DNA of 13,079 nt, taken from assembly GCA_038236965.1 (NCBI GenBank), contig JBBRZF010000098.1, forward strand, positions 1 to 13,079, written 5' to 3'. Under the pieces are notes generated by a model, which had not been told where the DNA came from, made no database searches, and saw nothing but the letters and a program-made list of their open reading frames with translations. The first letter of the stretch is position 1, and the number at the start of each line of letters is the position of its first letter. This DNA is from JBBRZF01 sp038236965 (GTDB lineage: Bacteria; Acidobacteriota; Terriglobia; Terriglobales; Acidobacteriaceae). The position numbers and the translations under genes were made by a program. This document shows positions 7,347 to 13,079 of the stretch, piece by piece.

Positions 7347-7703
7347 GCTGTCAGCCTTCCCCTAAATCTTTGATTGTGACTCGGGCTAATTAGATGGTCA
7401 TTCTAAAGTTAACGCCGCCAGTAAAGCAACGAATCCATCAACTCTCAGGAACCGATTCATGACCATCTTGCCAATACTCGGCCACCAAATGGGCCAAGAC
7501 CAGCGGTCGTGTAATCGCGAGCACTCACTCCGGCTTTGTTGACACTGAACATGGTTTCAGCATACCTTAATTCGCAGCTTTATCGTTTGCCCCCAGTTCG
7601 ACGGGCTTCCGAGGTTTCCGAATCTCTGCAATGGAGATGTTCCCATACAAGACGTCCCTTTCATACGCTCCCATACTTAACGTACTGAGGAGAAGGAGAA
7701 AGC
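7347..7703. other. Intergenic region, no gene seen
   Basis: This 357-bp gap separates two divergent genes. It holds the ribosome-binding site of the TTG-started glycosyltransferase on the left, a TTGACA box at 7539, and a small possible hairpin (ATCTCT / GGAGAT, about 7621-7638). No convincing ORF or known riboswitch pattern was found. The leader of the + strand gene would be about 130 nt if the box at 7539 is used. Confidence 0.5.
7539..7566 (+). promoter_or_regulatory. Possible promoter for the secreted protein gene
   Basis: A perfect TTGACA (7539-7544) is followed after 16 bp by CATACC (7561-7566), which matches TATAAT at only three positions. The -35 is convincing and the -10 is poor, so the call is tentative. 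It would drive the gene at 7704. Confidence 0.3.
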
Positions 7704-8459
7704 ATGAGAAAGCAGGGATGGTTGTGGGCAGTATCCTTGTTACTGTTCACGTCAATGGGTTGGGCCCAGGCTACTGGCCCCGACAAGGTTTGCGAGATCA
7801 ACGTTACGACGCCGAAGCCCGGAGGCGCAAAGCAGTTCGAGGAGGCGCGCAAGAAGCACAACGTATTCCACCAGACCGAGAAAGACAAAAACTCGATCAT
7901 GATTTGGGACATTTCGACAGGCCCCGCCAGCGGGAGCTATCTCACCGCCACCTGTGGCCTTACCTGGAAGGACATGGACGGCCACGACGCGTTCGATAAG
8001 CGCGATGCGGCAGACCGCCTCCTCACCATGGCTCCAACTGTCGCCACCAACCAGGCGTCGTATTACATCCTGCGGCCCGACCTCAGTACAGCGCCTGAAC
8101 AGGCTGCACCGGCAAAGATGATGACGGTCGTGCATTACTTCGTCAAACCCAGCGGAATGGTGCAATTCACCGATGCCATCAAGCGGATCAATGCGGCGAT
8201 CGAGAAGACCAAATACGCCGCTAAACCATCGCGCTGGTATCAGCTTGCCAATGGCGGCGAGGGCCCGCACTACGTCCTTGTCACCGATCGCGGTTCTTGG
8301 GCCGATATGCAAGGACCAGAACAGACTATGGTGGACATGCTTAAGCAGGCCTACGGGAACGAAGACAAAACTCTGCAGACCTTGCGGGAATCCGTCGATC
8401 ACACCGTTTCCGAGATGTTGGATTACCGCGGGGATCTGAGCTACTTGCCTGCGAAATAG
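7704..8459 (+). CDS. Secreted protein of unknown function, possibly two tandem alpha/beta-barrel halves
   Basis: I do not recognise this 251-residue protein. It has a clear signal peptide (MRKQGWLW, hydrophobic core 8-18, likely cleavage after GWA at 21), so it is periplasmic or secreted. The mature part looks like two repeats of about 105 residues. The first (about 29-125) begins VCEINVTTPKPGGAKQFEEA; the second (about 139-245) begins MMTVVHYFVKPSGMVQFTDA. Each has a beta-strand, a Lys-Pro-Gly/Ser turn, a long helix, a strand ending in aromatic residues (MIWDI; RWYQL), another strand (SYLTATCGLTW; HYVLVTD) with a following W-x-D-M motif (WKDM 88-91; WADM 199-202), and a closing helix. This pattern resembles dimeric alpha/beta-barrel (ABM/NIPSNAP-like) folds; that is inference. 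The only two cysteines (30, 84) could form a disulfide. A strong site, AAGGAG (7693-7698), lies 5 nt before the ATG. It is monocistronic, ending at a strong terminator. Confidence 0.8.
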   Translation: MRKQGWLWAVSLLLFTSMGWAQATGPDKVCEINVTTPKPGGAKQFEEARKKHNVFHQTEKDKNSIMIWDISTGPASGSYLTATCGLTWKDMDGHDAFDKRDAADRLLTMAPTVATNQASYYILRPDLSTAPEQAAPAKMMTVVHYFVKPSGMVQFTDAIKRINAAIEKTKYAAKPSRWYQLANGGEGPHYVLVTDRGSWADMQGPEQTMVDMLKQAYGNEDKTLQTLRESVDHTVSEMLDYRGDLSYLPAK

Positions 8460-8482
8460 CAGCTCGCGTCGTTCGTGGGTGG

Positions 8483-8518
8483 CCCGTTCAAGCCCTCTTT
8501 TGGCTTGAGCGGGGATTT
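8483..8518 (+). terminator. Rho-independent terminator of the secreted protein gene
   Basis: A 12-bp stem (CCCGTTCAAGCC, 8483-8494, with GGCTTGAGCGGG, 8502-8513; one T-G wobble) with a 7-nt loop CTCTTTT is followed by GATTTT. It begins 24 nt after the stop codon at 8457-8459. Confidence 0.75.
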
Positions 8519-8563
8519 TCCTGCTCTGCTGGAGTTCGGCAAGCAGATGACGGAATTCGTTAG

Positions 8564-8583
8564 CCCACCACGGCAGTGGTGGG
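8564..8583. repeat. Perfect 8-bp inverted repeat
   Basis: CCCACCAC (8564-8571) and GTGGTGGG (8576-8583) form a perfect hairpin with a GGCA loop. No T-run follows, so it is not an obvious terminator. Confidence 0.65.
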
Positions 8584-8605
8584 TACGCGTCCATTAGCCG
8601 TCGTG

Positions 8606-8656
8606 TTCGTTTCAAGTGCCGTGGGCACGACTTTCGTTTCAAGTGCCCTAGGCACG
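8606..8656. repeat. Two direct repeats of 24 nt, each with a GTGCC/GGCAC hairpin
   Basis: Two copies (8606-8629 and 8633-8656, offset 27 nt) share TTCGTTTCAAGTGCC exactly and then GGCACG, differing at two positions in the loop. Each copy is a small hairpin, GTGCC-3 nt-GGCAC. They resemble dispersed intergenic palindromic repeats, but one window cannot show how many copies the genome has. Confidence 0.75.
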
Positions 8657-8668
8657 CCCCGAGCTTAG

Positions 8669-8687
8669 CCCCGGGTGCAACCCGGGG
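8669..8687. repeat. GC-rich perfect hairpin
   Basis: CCCCGGGT (8669-8676) pairs with ACCCGGGG (8680-8687) around a 3-nt GCA loop. It sits immediately after the two direct repeats and is probably part of the same composite element. Confidence 0.7.
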
Positions 8688-8796
8688 TCGAGAATCGCGC
8701 GCAGCGCAACCGCTCTGCCGAAGGCCCGCGAAATACAACAGCCCGCATCTTTCCTATCCAGACTTCGCGATAGGCTAGCCTTCCGCTCCTCCGACA

Positions 8797-10281
8797 TCAA
8801 GAGGGAGATTGCCCCGCAGCTTTAGCCTGTGGCTCCGTAACCGGAAGGGTCACGATAAACGTTGTTCCCGAGCCACCTGCGGTGGTGTCGCTGTGAACGG
8901 AGATGTGACCATCATGATCATTGACGATGGTCTTCGTCACCCATAGTCCAAGACCGGTACCTACATCCGCTTTTGTTGTGAAGAACGGATCGAAAATCCG
9001 GGGTAAGTGATCTTTCGCGATTCCGTGCCCGGTGTCGATGAAGCTAAGCTCCACGGTCATATCCTCGCCCATGCCGGGAACAGTCCCGCACACAGTGAAC
9101 GTTCCCCCTTGTGGCATGGCATCAATGGCATTTGTAACGAAGTTGCTGACTAGTTGGCGGAATTGGGTGCGAATCACATGAACGTATATATCTGTTGACA
9201 CTTCGTTGCGAACTTCTACATCGTTGTTCCTCGCGCGGCTTGCATAGATCTTCAGCACGGACTCAACACATTCTCTGACGTTAACTGCCGTGCGGAAGTT
9301 CGTGCCCTTGTGGAACGACAACGTCTGCTTGGTAAGCTCCGCTGCACGTCCCAACTCGGACTGTGCAGACGCAACATAGTCCTTAGATGTAGCGCTGAGG
9401 TTGGGATCTTTTTCGACCAGGTAAAGTAGATTCGAAACGGATTCCAGCGGGTTATTGATCTCGTGGGCAATCGTAGAAGCGAGCCGACCCACGCTGGCAA
9501 GTTTCTCAGAACGCAGCAGGGCCGATTGCGTGGCTTTGGTTTCCGTAATGTCACGGAAAACCAGTACCACGCCTTCGATGCCGTTGGCGCCTCTTATAGG
9601 AGCCGCACTGTCGTCGATCGGAATTTCTGAGCCGTCTCTGCGGATCAATAACGTGTGATTTGCCAATCCCACGATGCGGCCTTGCTCCAAAACTTTACGA
9701 ACGGGGTTGGGCACGGTTGCGCGCGTGGTCTCGTTCACTATTACGAATATGGTTTCTAGCGGCAGTTTGTAGGCTTCGTCGAGCTTCCACCCCGTCGCAT
9801 GTTCCGCCACCGGATTCAGGAAGGTGACGCGTCCCTCGGCATCGGTTGCAACGACGGCGTCGCCAATGCACGTGAGCGTAACGGCGAGCCGCTCTCGCTC
9901 AAGATCGACCTTCAGTTGTAGCTCTCCCGCCGCTCCTACGAAGGCGGAAACGATGACACCTATCACCGCGAACACGCTTATCCGCACGACGTCATCTGTC
10001 GAGAGCACCCTCAGCGACACAAAAGGCGGGCTTGCCAGCGCATTAACGAGAACGCTTACCCCAACCGCAACGAAGCCTGACCTCATTCCTCCGAATAGAC
10101 TAGAAAGAAAAATAGCCAGGGTGAACATAGGAAAGAACGTGTCGCGGCTGAAGCTGGTTACAAGAGCAGTGATAGGCGTAGCGAACAAAGGCAACAACAA
10201 GGCAACAAGATAACGTTGCCACCGGGGGCGCGCACTTGCAAAGCGCGCAAGGCTGCCCAGTGACAGGCATAAAGACTCCAA
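8797..10281 (-). CDS. Membrane sensor histidine kinase (DUF4118-PAS-HisKA-HATPase)
   Basis: This 494-residue hybrid-free two-component sensor autophosphorylates a His and passes the phosphate to a response regulator. The N-terminus has a membrane block of about four helices (24-43, 49-64, 67-84, 100-117) resembling the KdpD-type DUF4118 region. A PAS domain follows (about 129-245; AVVATDAEGRVTFLNPVAEHATGW), then HisKA with the phospho-accepting His273 in AHEINNPLESVSN, and the HATPase with N-box NAIDAMP (384-390), G1 DTGHGI (416-421), F-box FDPFF (430-434) and G2 GTGLGL (441-446). All catalytic motifs are intact. The start is a TTG at 10281; no ATG or GTG occurs upstream in the open frame (which begins near 10368), and the next Met falls inside a membrane helix. 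No good Shine-Dalgarno is seen. No response regulator is adjacent, so it is an orphan kinase here. It lies 106 bp downstream of the permease on the same strand. Confidence 0.9.
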   Translation of the reverse strand: MESLCLSLGSLARFASARPRWQRYLVALLLPLFATPITALVTSFSRDTFFPMFTLAIFLSSLFGGMRSGFVAVGVSVLVNALASPPFVSLRVLSTDDVVRISVFAVIGVIVSAFVGAAGELQLKVDLERERLAVTLTCIGDAVVATDAEGRVTFLNPVAEHATGWKLDEAYKLPLETIFVIVNETTRATVPNPVRKVLEQGRIVGLANHTLLIRRDGSEIPIDDSAAPIRGANGIEGVVLVFRDITETKATQSALLRSEKLASVGRLASTIAHEINNPLESVSNLLYLVEKDPNLSATSKDYVASAQSELGRAAELTKQTLSFHKGTNFRTAVNVRECVESVLKIYASRARNNDVEVRNEVSTDIYVHVIRTQFRQLVSNFVTNAIDAMPQGGTFTVCGTVPGMGEDMTVELSFIDTGHGIAKDHLPRIFDPFFTTKADVGTGLGLWVTKTIVNDHDGHISVHSDTTAGGSGTTFIVTLPVTEPQAKAAGQSPS

Positions 10282-10356
10282 ATACTCAAGGAAAGCAAAA
10301 CAGAATGTTATCAGATTCAGAGTGGATCGGCAATCCGGGCCAAGCCGCGATATATC

Positions 10357-10381
10357 TGACCCAATGACTCAAATGACTAAA
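10357..10381. repeat. Degenerate tandem 8/9-mer array past the permease stop
   Basis: TGACCCAA (10357), TGACTCAAA (10365) and TGACTAAA (10374) form a tandem run with one extra base in the middle unit. The array ends 6 nt from the permease stop codon (10388-10390 on the minus strand), so it is again a 3'-flanking array. It may be partly transcribed. Confidence 0.7.
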
Positions 10382-10387
10382 TCTTCC

Positions 10388-11590
10388 CTACTCATACCGC
10401 AGCGCTTCTGTAGGCTGCAAATTCGATGCCCTGCTCGCCGGCAAATATCCGAACAGCACACCCACCGCGCACGACACCACGAACGACACCGCGATGGACG
10501 CCATCGAGATGGGAATCTTCAACGCAATGTCTGAAGGGATCAGCGGCTCGGCAATGAACTTGATGCTCACCGCGATGAGGATTCCCACGATCGCGCCCAC
10601 TCCGCTGATGATGAACGCCTCGGTCAGGAACTGGTAAAGGATCTCCTGCCGCTTCGCCCCAACGGCTTTACGTAAACCAATTTCGCGCGTGCGTTCCGTC
10701 ACCGTTACCAGCATGATGTTCATGATGCCCACGCCGCTGATGACCAGCGCAATGGAACCAACCAGAAGCAACACGGCCGTCAACGCCAGCGAGATCTTTC
10801 TTGCCGCGTCCAATATCGACGACAGATTTTGCACCACGTAAACCGCGCCCTGGTGGTGACGCGACTCCAGCAATTTCTGCATTGAATTCGTTACTTCGGG
10901 TACGCTGTCCGCCGTGTCTGCCTGTGCATAGAGGACTTTCAGGAACTCGCTGCCGTTGTAATACTTGATCAGCGGGAATGGAATGATCACGGATTCAGAC
11001 GTAATTTCCGATTGCCCGAAGGTCGCTACGCGTTCACGGAAGACGGCTATGACCGTGAAAGTCAATTCGCCCACGCGCAGGTTTTTCCCAACCAACCCCT
11101 GCCCTTGTGGGAATTTATTCGCAAGCTCCTGCGTTATCAAACACGCCTTGCTTGCGTTCTGCATATCGACCTGGTCGAAGAAACGGCCTTTCAAGATAAG
11201 CAGATTGCGGATTTTCTGGAATCCCTCGGTTACGCCGATGAGCGCTACCGGCCGTTCTTTTCCATTCACCACGACGGCCATCTGCATGTCGTGCACGCCG
11301 GCAGCTTCCACCACGTGCGGCATCGCCTTTGTGGCCTTCAGGTCTTCCAGCGTGATCTCGTCGCTCAAATTGCGTCCCTGGTTACCGCCCACGTAATAGG
11401 CATAAACAAGGTTGGAACCCACGCCCTCGATCTGGGCCATTACATAGTTCTTGCCGATCAGCGCGATGGTGACGACCAGCACGATGCAGGCAGAACCGAT
11501 CACCACGCCCAACATGGTCAACGCAGCCTTCACCTTGTTGGCGCGCAAAGCCTCCCAAGCAACCCCGAACGTCTCCCGGCTAAAGAGCAT
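10388..11590 (-). CDS. MacB/FtsX-type ABC transporter permease, no ATPase domain
   Basis: This 400-residue inner-membrane subunit has the MacB architecture: a first helix (about 22-45), a large MacB_PCD-type periplasmic domain (about 48-260), and three C-terminal helices (about 268-295, 325-345, 362-382). MLVTVTERTREIGLRKAVGAKRQEILYQFLTEA (293-325) is the FtsX-family coupling region that contacts the ATPase, and GYLPASRASNLQPTEALRYE closes the protein as in MacB. Such permeases export or mechanically act on periplasmic substrates, using a separate ATP-binding subunit. No Walker-type gene is in this window, so the ATPase must be elsewhere. The neighbouring M48 protease and kinase do not define a substrate. 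The ATG at 11590 has no Shine-Dalgarno; see the -10-like box directly before it. Whether it partners the adaptor/TolC set at 2269-5913 is open. Confidence 0.88.
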   Translation of the reverse strand: MLFSRETFGVAWEALRANKVKAALTMLGVVIGSACIVLVVTIALIGKNYVMAQIEGVGSNLVYAYYVGGNQGRNLSDEITLEDLKATKAMPHVVEAAGVHDMQMAVVVNGKERPVALIGVTEGFQKIRNLLILKGRFFDQVDMQNASKACLITQELANKFPQGQGLVGKNLRVGELTFTVIAVFRERVATFGQSEITSESVIIPFPLIKYYNGSEFLKVLYAQADTADSVPEVTNSMQKLLESRHHQGAVYVVQNLSSILDAARKISLALTAVLLLVGSIALVISGVGIMNIMLVTVTERTREIGLRKAVGAKRQEILYQFLTEAFIISGVGAIVGILIAVSIKFIAEPLIPSDIALKIPISMASIAVSFVVSCAVGVLFGYLPASRASNLQPTEALRYE

Positions 11591-11596
11591 GGATTG

Positions 11597-11602
11597 AGTA
11601 TA
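11597..11602 (-). promoter_or_regulatory. -10-like box placed for leaderless start of the permease
   Basis: On the minus strand TATACT (5/6 to TATAAT) stands exactly 6 nt before the ATG at 11590. Typical spacing would put +1 on the A of that ATG, making a leaderless mRNA, which agrees with the absent Shine-Dalgarno. No good -35 box was found, so this is weak. Confidence 0.3.
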
Positions 11603-11680
11603 AATGAGTGCTTCGTGGGAGAAGGACTTTTGGATTCTCCATAGTCCGAGCCGAGGAGTAATTTCGAGAGGGTTTCCCCT

Positions 11681-11729
11681 GACGTCCGACGTCTAGCGTC
11701 TAGCGTCAAGCGTCCGACGTCTGACGTCT
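11681..11729. repeat. Seven-unit tandem heptamer array between the M48 gene and permease
   Basis: Seven heptamers in perfect register: GACGTCC, GACGTCT, AGCGTCT, AGCGTCA, AGCGTCC, GACGTCT, GACGTCT. The core NNCGTCN is kept in all units. It lies 5 nt past the M48 protease stop (11735-11737, minus strand) and upstream of the permease. This is the cleanest array in the window. Confidence 0.9.
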
Positions 11730-11734
11730 GCCCC

Positions 11735-12991
11735 TTAATCCTTCCTCCGCAACACCGGCCTATCTCCATCCTTCTTTTCATCCGTAGATGAGTCCGAAGA
11801 TGAAGCTGAAGAAGAGGTCTTCTCCGCCGGTTCCCTTCTTCTCAGCGTGGGACGATTCGATTTCTCCGGCGCCAGCCGATTGCGATTCTCCAACATCGCC
11901 AATCGCGACTTCACGGCTTCGAATTCGCTGGTATCCACCACGTACTGTTCGCGTGCCGGCAGCAGGGTTTGAATCTCCTCTTGCGCCCGCTTGATGCGGT
12001 CTTCCGTCATCGGATGCGTCGCGAAGGCTTTCGCCAGAAAGTTGTGTTTCTTCTTGTCCCCCGCCCGCAGTTTTTCGAAGAACTGAACGAACGCCGCCGG
12101 ATCGTATCCCGCGGCATATTCGTATTCCAAACCCAGCAGGTCGGCCTCGCGCTCGGCATCGCGGCTGAACTTCAGGTATCCCATCGGCACGGCCAATCCC
12201 GCAACTTGCCGGACCGCATACCCTACCGGTCCGCCGACGAAGATCAACGGAATCGACGCGATGTTCCATATCTGGCTCCGGGTCGCATTCTTCGTCGCGT
12301 GCCGCGCCGCCACGTGTGCGATCTCGTGCGCCATCACGCTCGCCAGTTCCGCTTCGTTGTCTGCCGCCATCAGCAGTCCCGTATTCACATAGAAGAATCC
12401 GCCCGGCAATGCGAACGCGTTGATCTCCTCGTCGTCGATCACCTTGATGGTGAACGGAACCTTTGCATCCGAATTCCGCACGATGTTTTGCCCTACGCGA
12501 TTCACGTATTCCGTGATCAGCGGATCGGTGATCAGCTTGGTCGATTGCTCTATCTCCGCCGACATCTGCCTGCCCAGCATCATTTCCCTCTCGATGGAAT
12601 ACATATTCATCCCACCGCCGATGCCGCGGTCACCAATCTTTGTGACGTCGTACTTCGTCGAATTCTTTTGCGCAGACTTGTCGCCGAGCTTCGCTCCCAC
12701 TCTCCATGCGGGATCGACCTCCGGCGATGCCGTTGTCGGATTCATCGCGACCGCTGACGGTGACTCCGTCCCTATCGCCGAAGGAACACTTGTGGCCGCG
12801 CCCGCCGAACCGCCCTTGCTTTGCGTCTGCGCATAGCCCGCCGATGCCACCAGGCAAGCGATAGCCAATGCTGCAATCTGTGAGGATTTTCCAACGGAAC
12901 GAAGGATGCGTACCGACCGGGACAGGACCTGCGGAGACACCACAATGCACCAACTTCTGGGGCCGACGACCAATGCGCCAGAGCCGCGCAT
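11735..12991 (-). CDS. Secreted M48-family zinc metalloprotease
   Basis: This peptidase of the M48 family (BepA/LoiP-like) probably works in periplasmic or outer-membrane quality control. The catalytic HEIAH (222-226) supplies two zinc ligands and the catalytic Glu; E282 in EREADLLG is the likely third ligand. The family's ATHPMTEDRI (325-333) is also present, preceded by the usual NAFALPGGFFYVNTGLL strand segment (191-207). The signal peptide (about 28-54, cleavage after GYA before QTQ) is preceded by an unusual ~25-residue lead, so the true start may be a GTG at codon 17 or 18 instead of the ATG at 12991. Neither has a convincing Shine-Dalgarno. A Gly/Ser/Ala-rich linker (55-95) precedes the catalytic domain, and the C-terminus is a Ser/Asp/Lys-rich low-complexity tail (about 376-418) that ends in a DRPVLRRKD repeat-like motif. 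TPR repeats common in BepA are absent. It is the first of three minus-strand genes. Confidence 0.9.
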   Translation of the reverse strand: MRGSGALVVGPRSWCIVVSPQVLSRSVRILRSVGKSSQIAALAIACLVASAGYAQTQSKGGSAGAATSVPSAIGTESPSAVAMNPTTASPEVDPAWRVGAKLGDKSAQKNSTKYDVTKIGDRGIGGGMNMYSIEREMMLGRQMSAEIEQSTKLITDPLITEYVNRVGQNIVRNSDAKVPFTIKVIDDEEINAFALPGGFFYVNTGLLMAADNEAELASVMAHEIAHVAARHATKNATRSQIWNIASIPLIFVGGPVGYAVRQVAGLAVPMGYLKFSRDAEREADLLGLEYEYAAGYDPAAFVQFFEKLRAGDKKKHNFLAKAFATHPMTEDRIKRAQEEIQTLLPAREQYVVDTSEFEAVKSRLAMLENRNRLAPEKSNRPTLRRREPAEKTSSSASSSDSSTDEKKDGDRPVLRRKD

Positions 12992-13036
12992 TCAATCGTT
13001 TACCGCCGGAGCGATAGAGCGTTAGAACCGCCAGAC

Positions 13037-13079
13037 GGTTGCCCTGTTGCCCGCACCTCCTCCCAACTACCTATTTACC
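13037..13079. repeat. Degenerate 8-mer units at the right edge
   Basis: GGTTGCCC (13037), TGTTGCCC (13045), then after 3 nt CCTCCTCC (13056), CAACTACC (13064) and TATTTACC (13072). A short hairpin AACCG / CGGTT overlaps the left side at 13026-13040. The run is cut by the window end. It sits upstream of the M48 protease, possibly past the stop of an unseen gene. Confidence 0.5.

Larger units (their letters stand above)
8460..8796. other. Intergenic region with terminator, hairpins and a direct repeat; no gene
   Basis: This 337-bp gap lies between two convergent genes. It contains, in order, a strong terminator, an 8-bp perfect hairpin, two direct repeats each with its own small hairpin, an 8-bp GC hairpin, and a short stem CCTATC / GATAGG (8753-8774) close to the kinase stop. 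These are listed separately. No coding potential was convincing. Confidence 0.6.

Noticed and set aside
7347..7703. A riboswitch or structured leader upstream of the secreted protein
   Set aside because: Only a small stem was found and no conserved riboswitch pattern could be recognised by eye.
7752..8738. A 328-residue minus-strand open frame across the secreted protein gene
   Set aside because: It overlaps the + strand gene, which has a clean signal peptide, strong ribosome-binding site and terminator. The antisense translation is Arg/His-rich with no family signature.
2269..11590. Calling the adaptor, TolC and permease one MacAB-TolC operon
   Set aside because: The permease is on the other strand about 4.5 kb away and lacks an ATPase; nothing in the sequence links them.
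11969..12757. A 262-residue + strand open frame across the M48 gene
   Set aside because: Antisense to a gene with intact zinc-binding motifs; the translation is Arg/His-rich and shows no domain.

Overview
The window reads as ordinary chromosome from a moderately GC-rich, Gram-negative-type bacterium, most likely an Acidobacteriota member of the Koribacter/Terriglobia kind. That placement is an inference. It rests on the secreted proteins with Ala-rich signal peptides ending in A-Q, the outer-membrane TolC protein, the MacB-type permease without an ATPase, and the intergenic DNA packed with degenerate short tandem repeats and GC-rich hairpins. No rRNA, tRNA, CRISPR array, insertion sequence or phage gene was seen. 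Nine protein-coding genes are supported.

Layout: the left edge holds the C-terminal part of nadB (L-aspartate oxidase, + strand). It converges on a YihY/BrkB-family membrane protein gene (- strand). A divergent intergenic region with a good promoter-like sequence then starts a three-gene + strand cluster at 2269-5913: an HlyD/MacA-type periplasmic adaptor, a secreted TPR protein starting 2 nt after the adaptor stop, and a TolC-family outer-membrane channel. This looks like the periplasmic and outer-membrane part of a tripartite exporter, but no inner-membrane pump is encoded with it. A large inverted repeat at 5925-6028 separates it from a convergent GT-C (family 39-like) membrane glycosyltransferase gene on the - strand. 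Next come an unrecognised secreted + strand protein that may be two tandem alpha/beta-barrel halves, a strong intrinsic terminator, and an intergenic patch with stacked hairpins and a direct repeat.

The right third is three - strand genes, in transcription order an M48 metalloprotease, a MacB/FtsX-type ABC permease without an ATPase domain, and a DUF4118-PAS-HisKA-HATPase sensor kinase without an adjacent response regulator. The permease could in principle be the missing inner-membrane partner of the adaptor/TolC cluster, but it lies about 4.5 kb away on the other strand and nothing in the sequence ties them together.

The most unusual signal is non-coding. At least eight intergenic stretches are runs of degenerate tandem 7-mers or 8-mers, each with its own unit sequence. 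Most lie just past a stop codon and none was noticed inside genes. One 8-mer family occurs at two loci in opposite orientation, another forms both arms of the 5925-6028 palindrome, and one is a near-perfect seven-copy heptamer array. I do not recognise a described element that explains them. The protein content is otherwise conventional.
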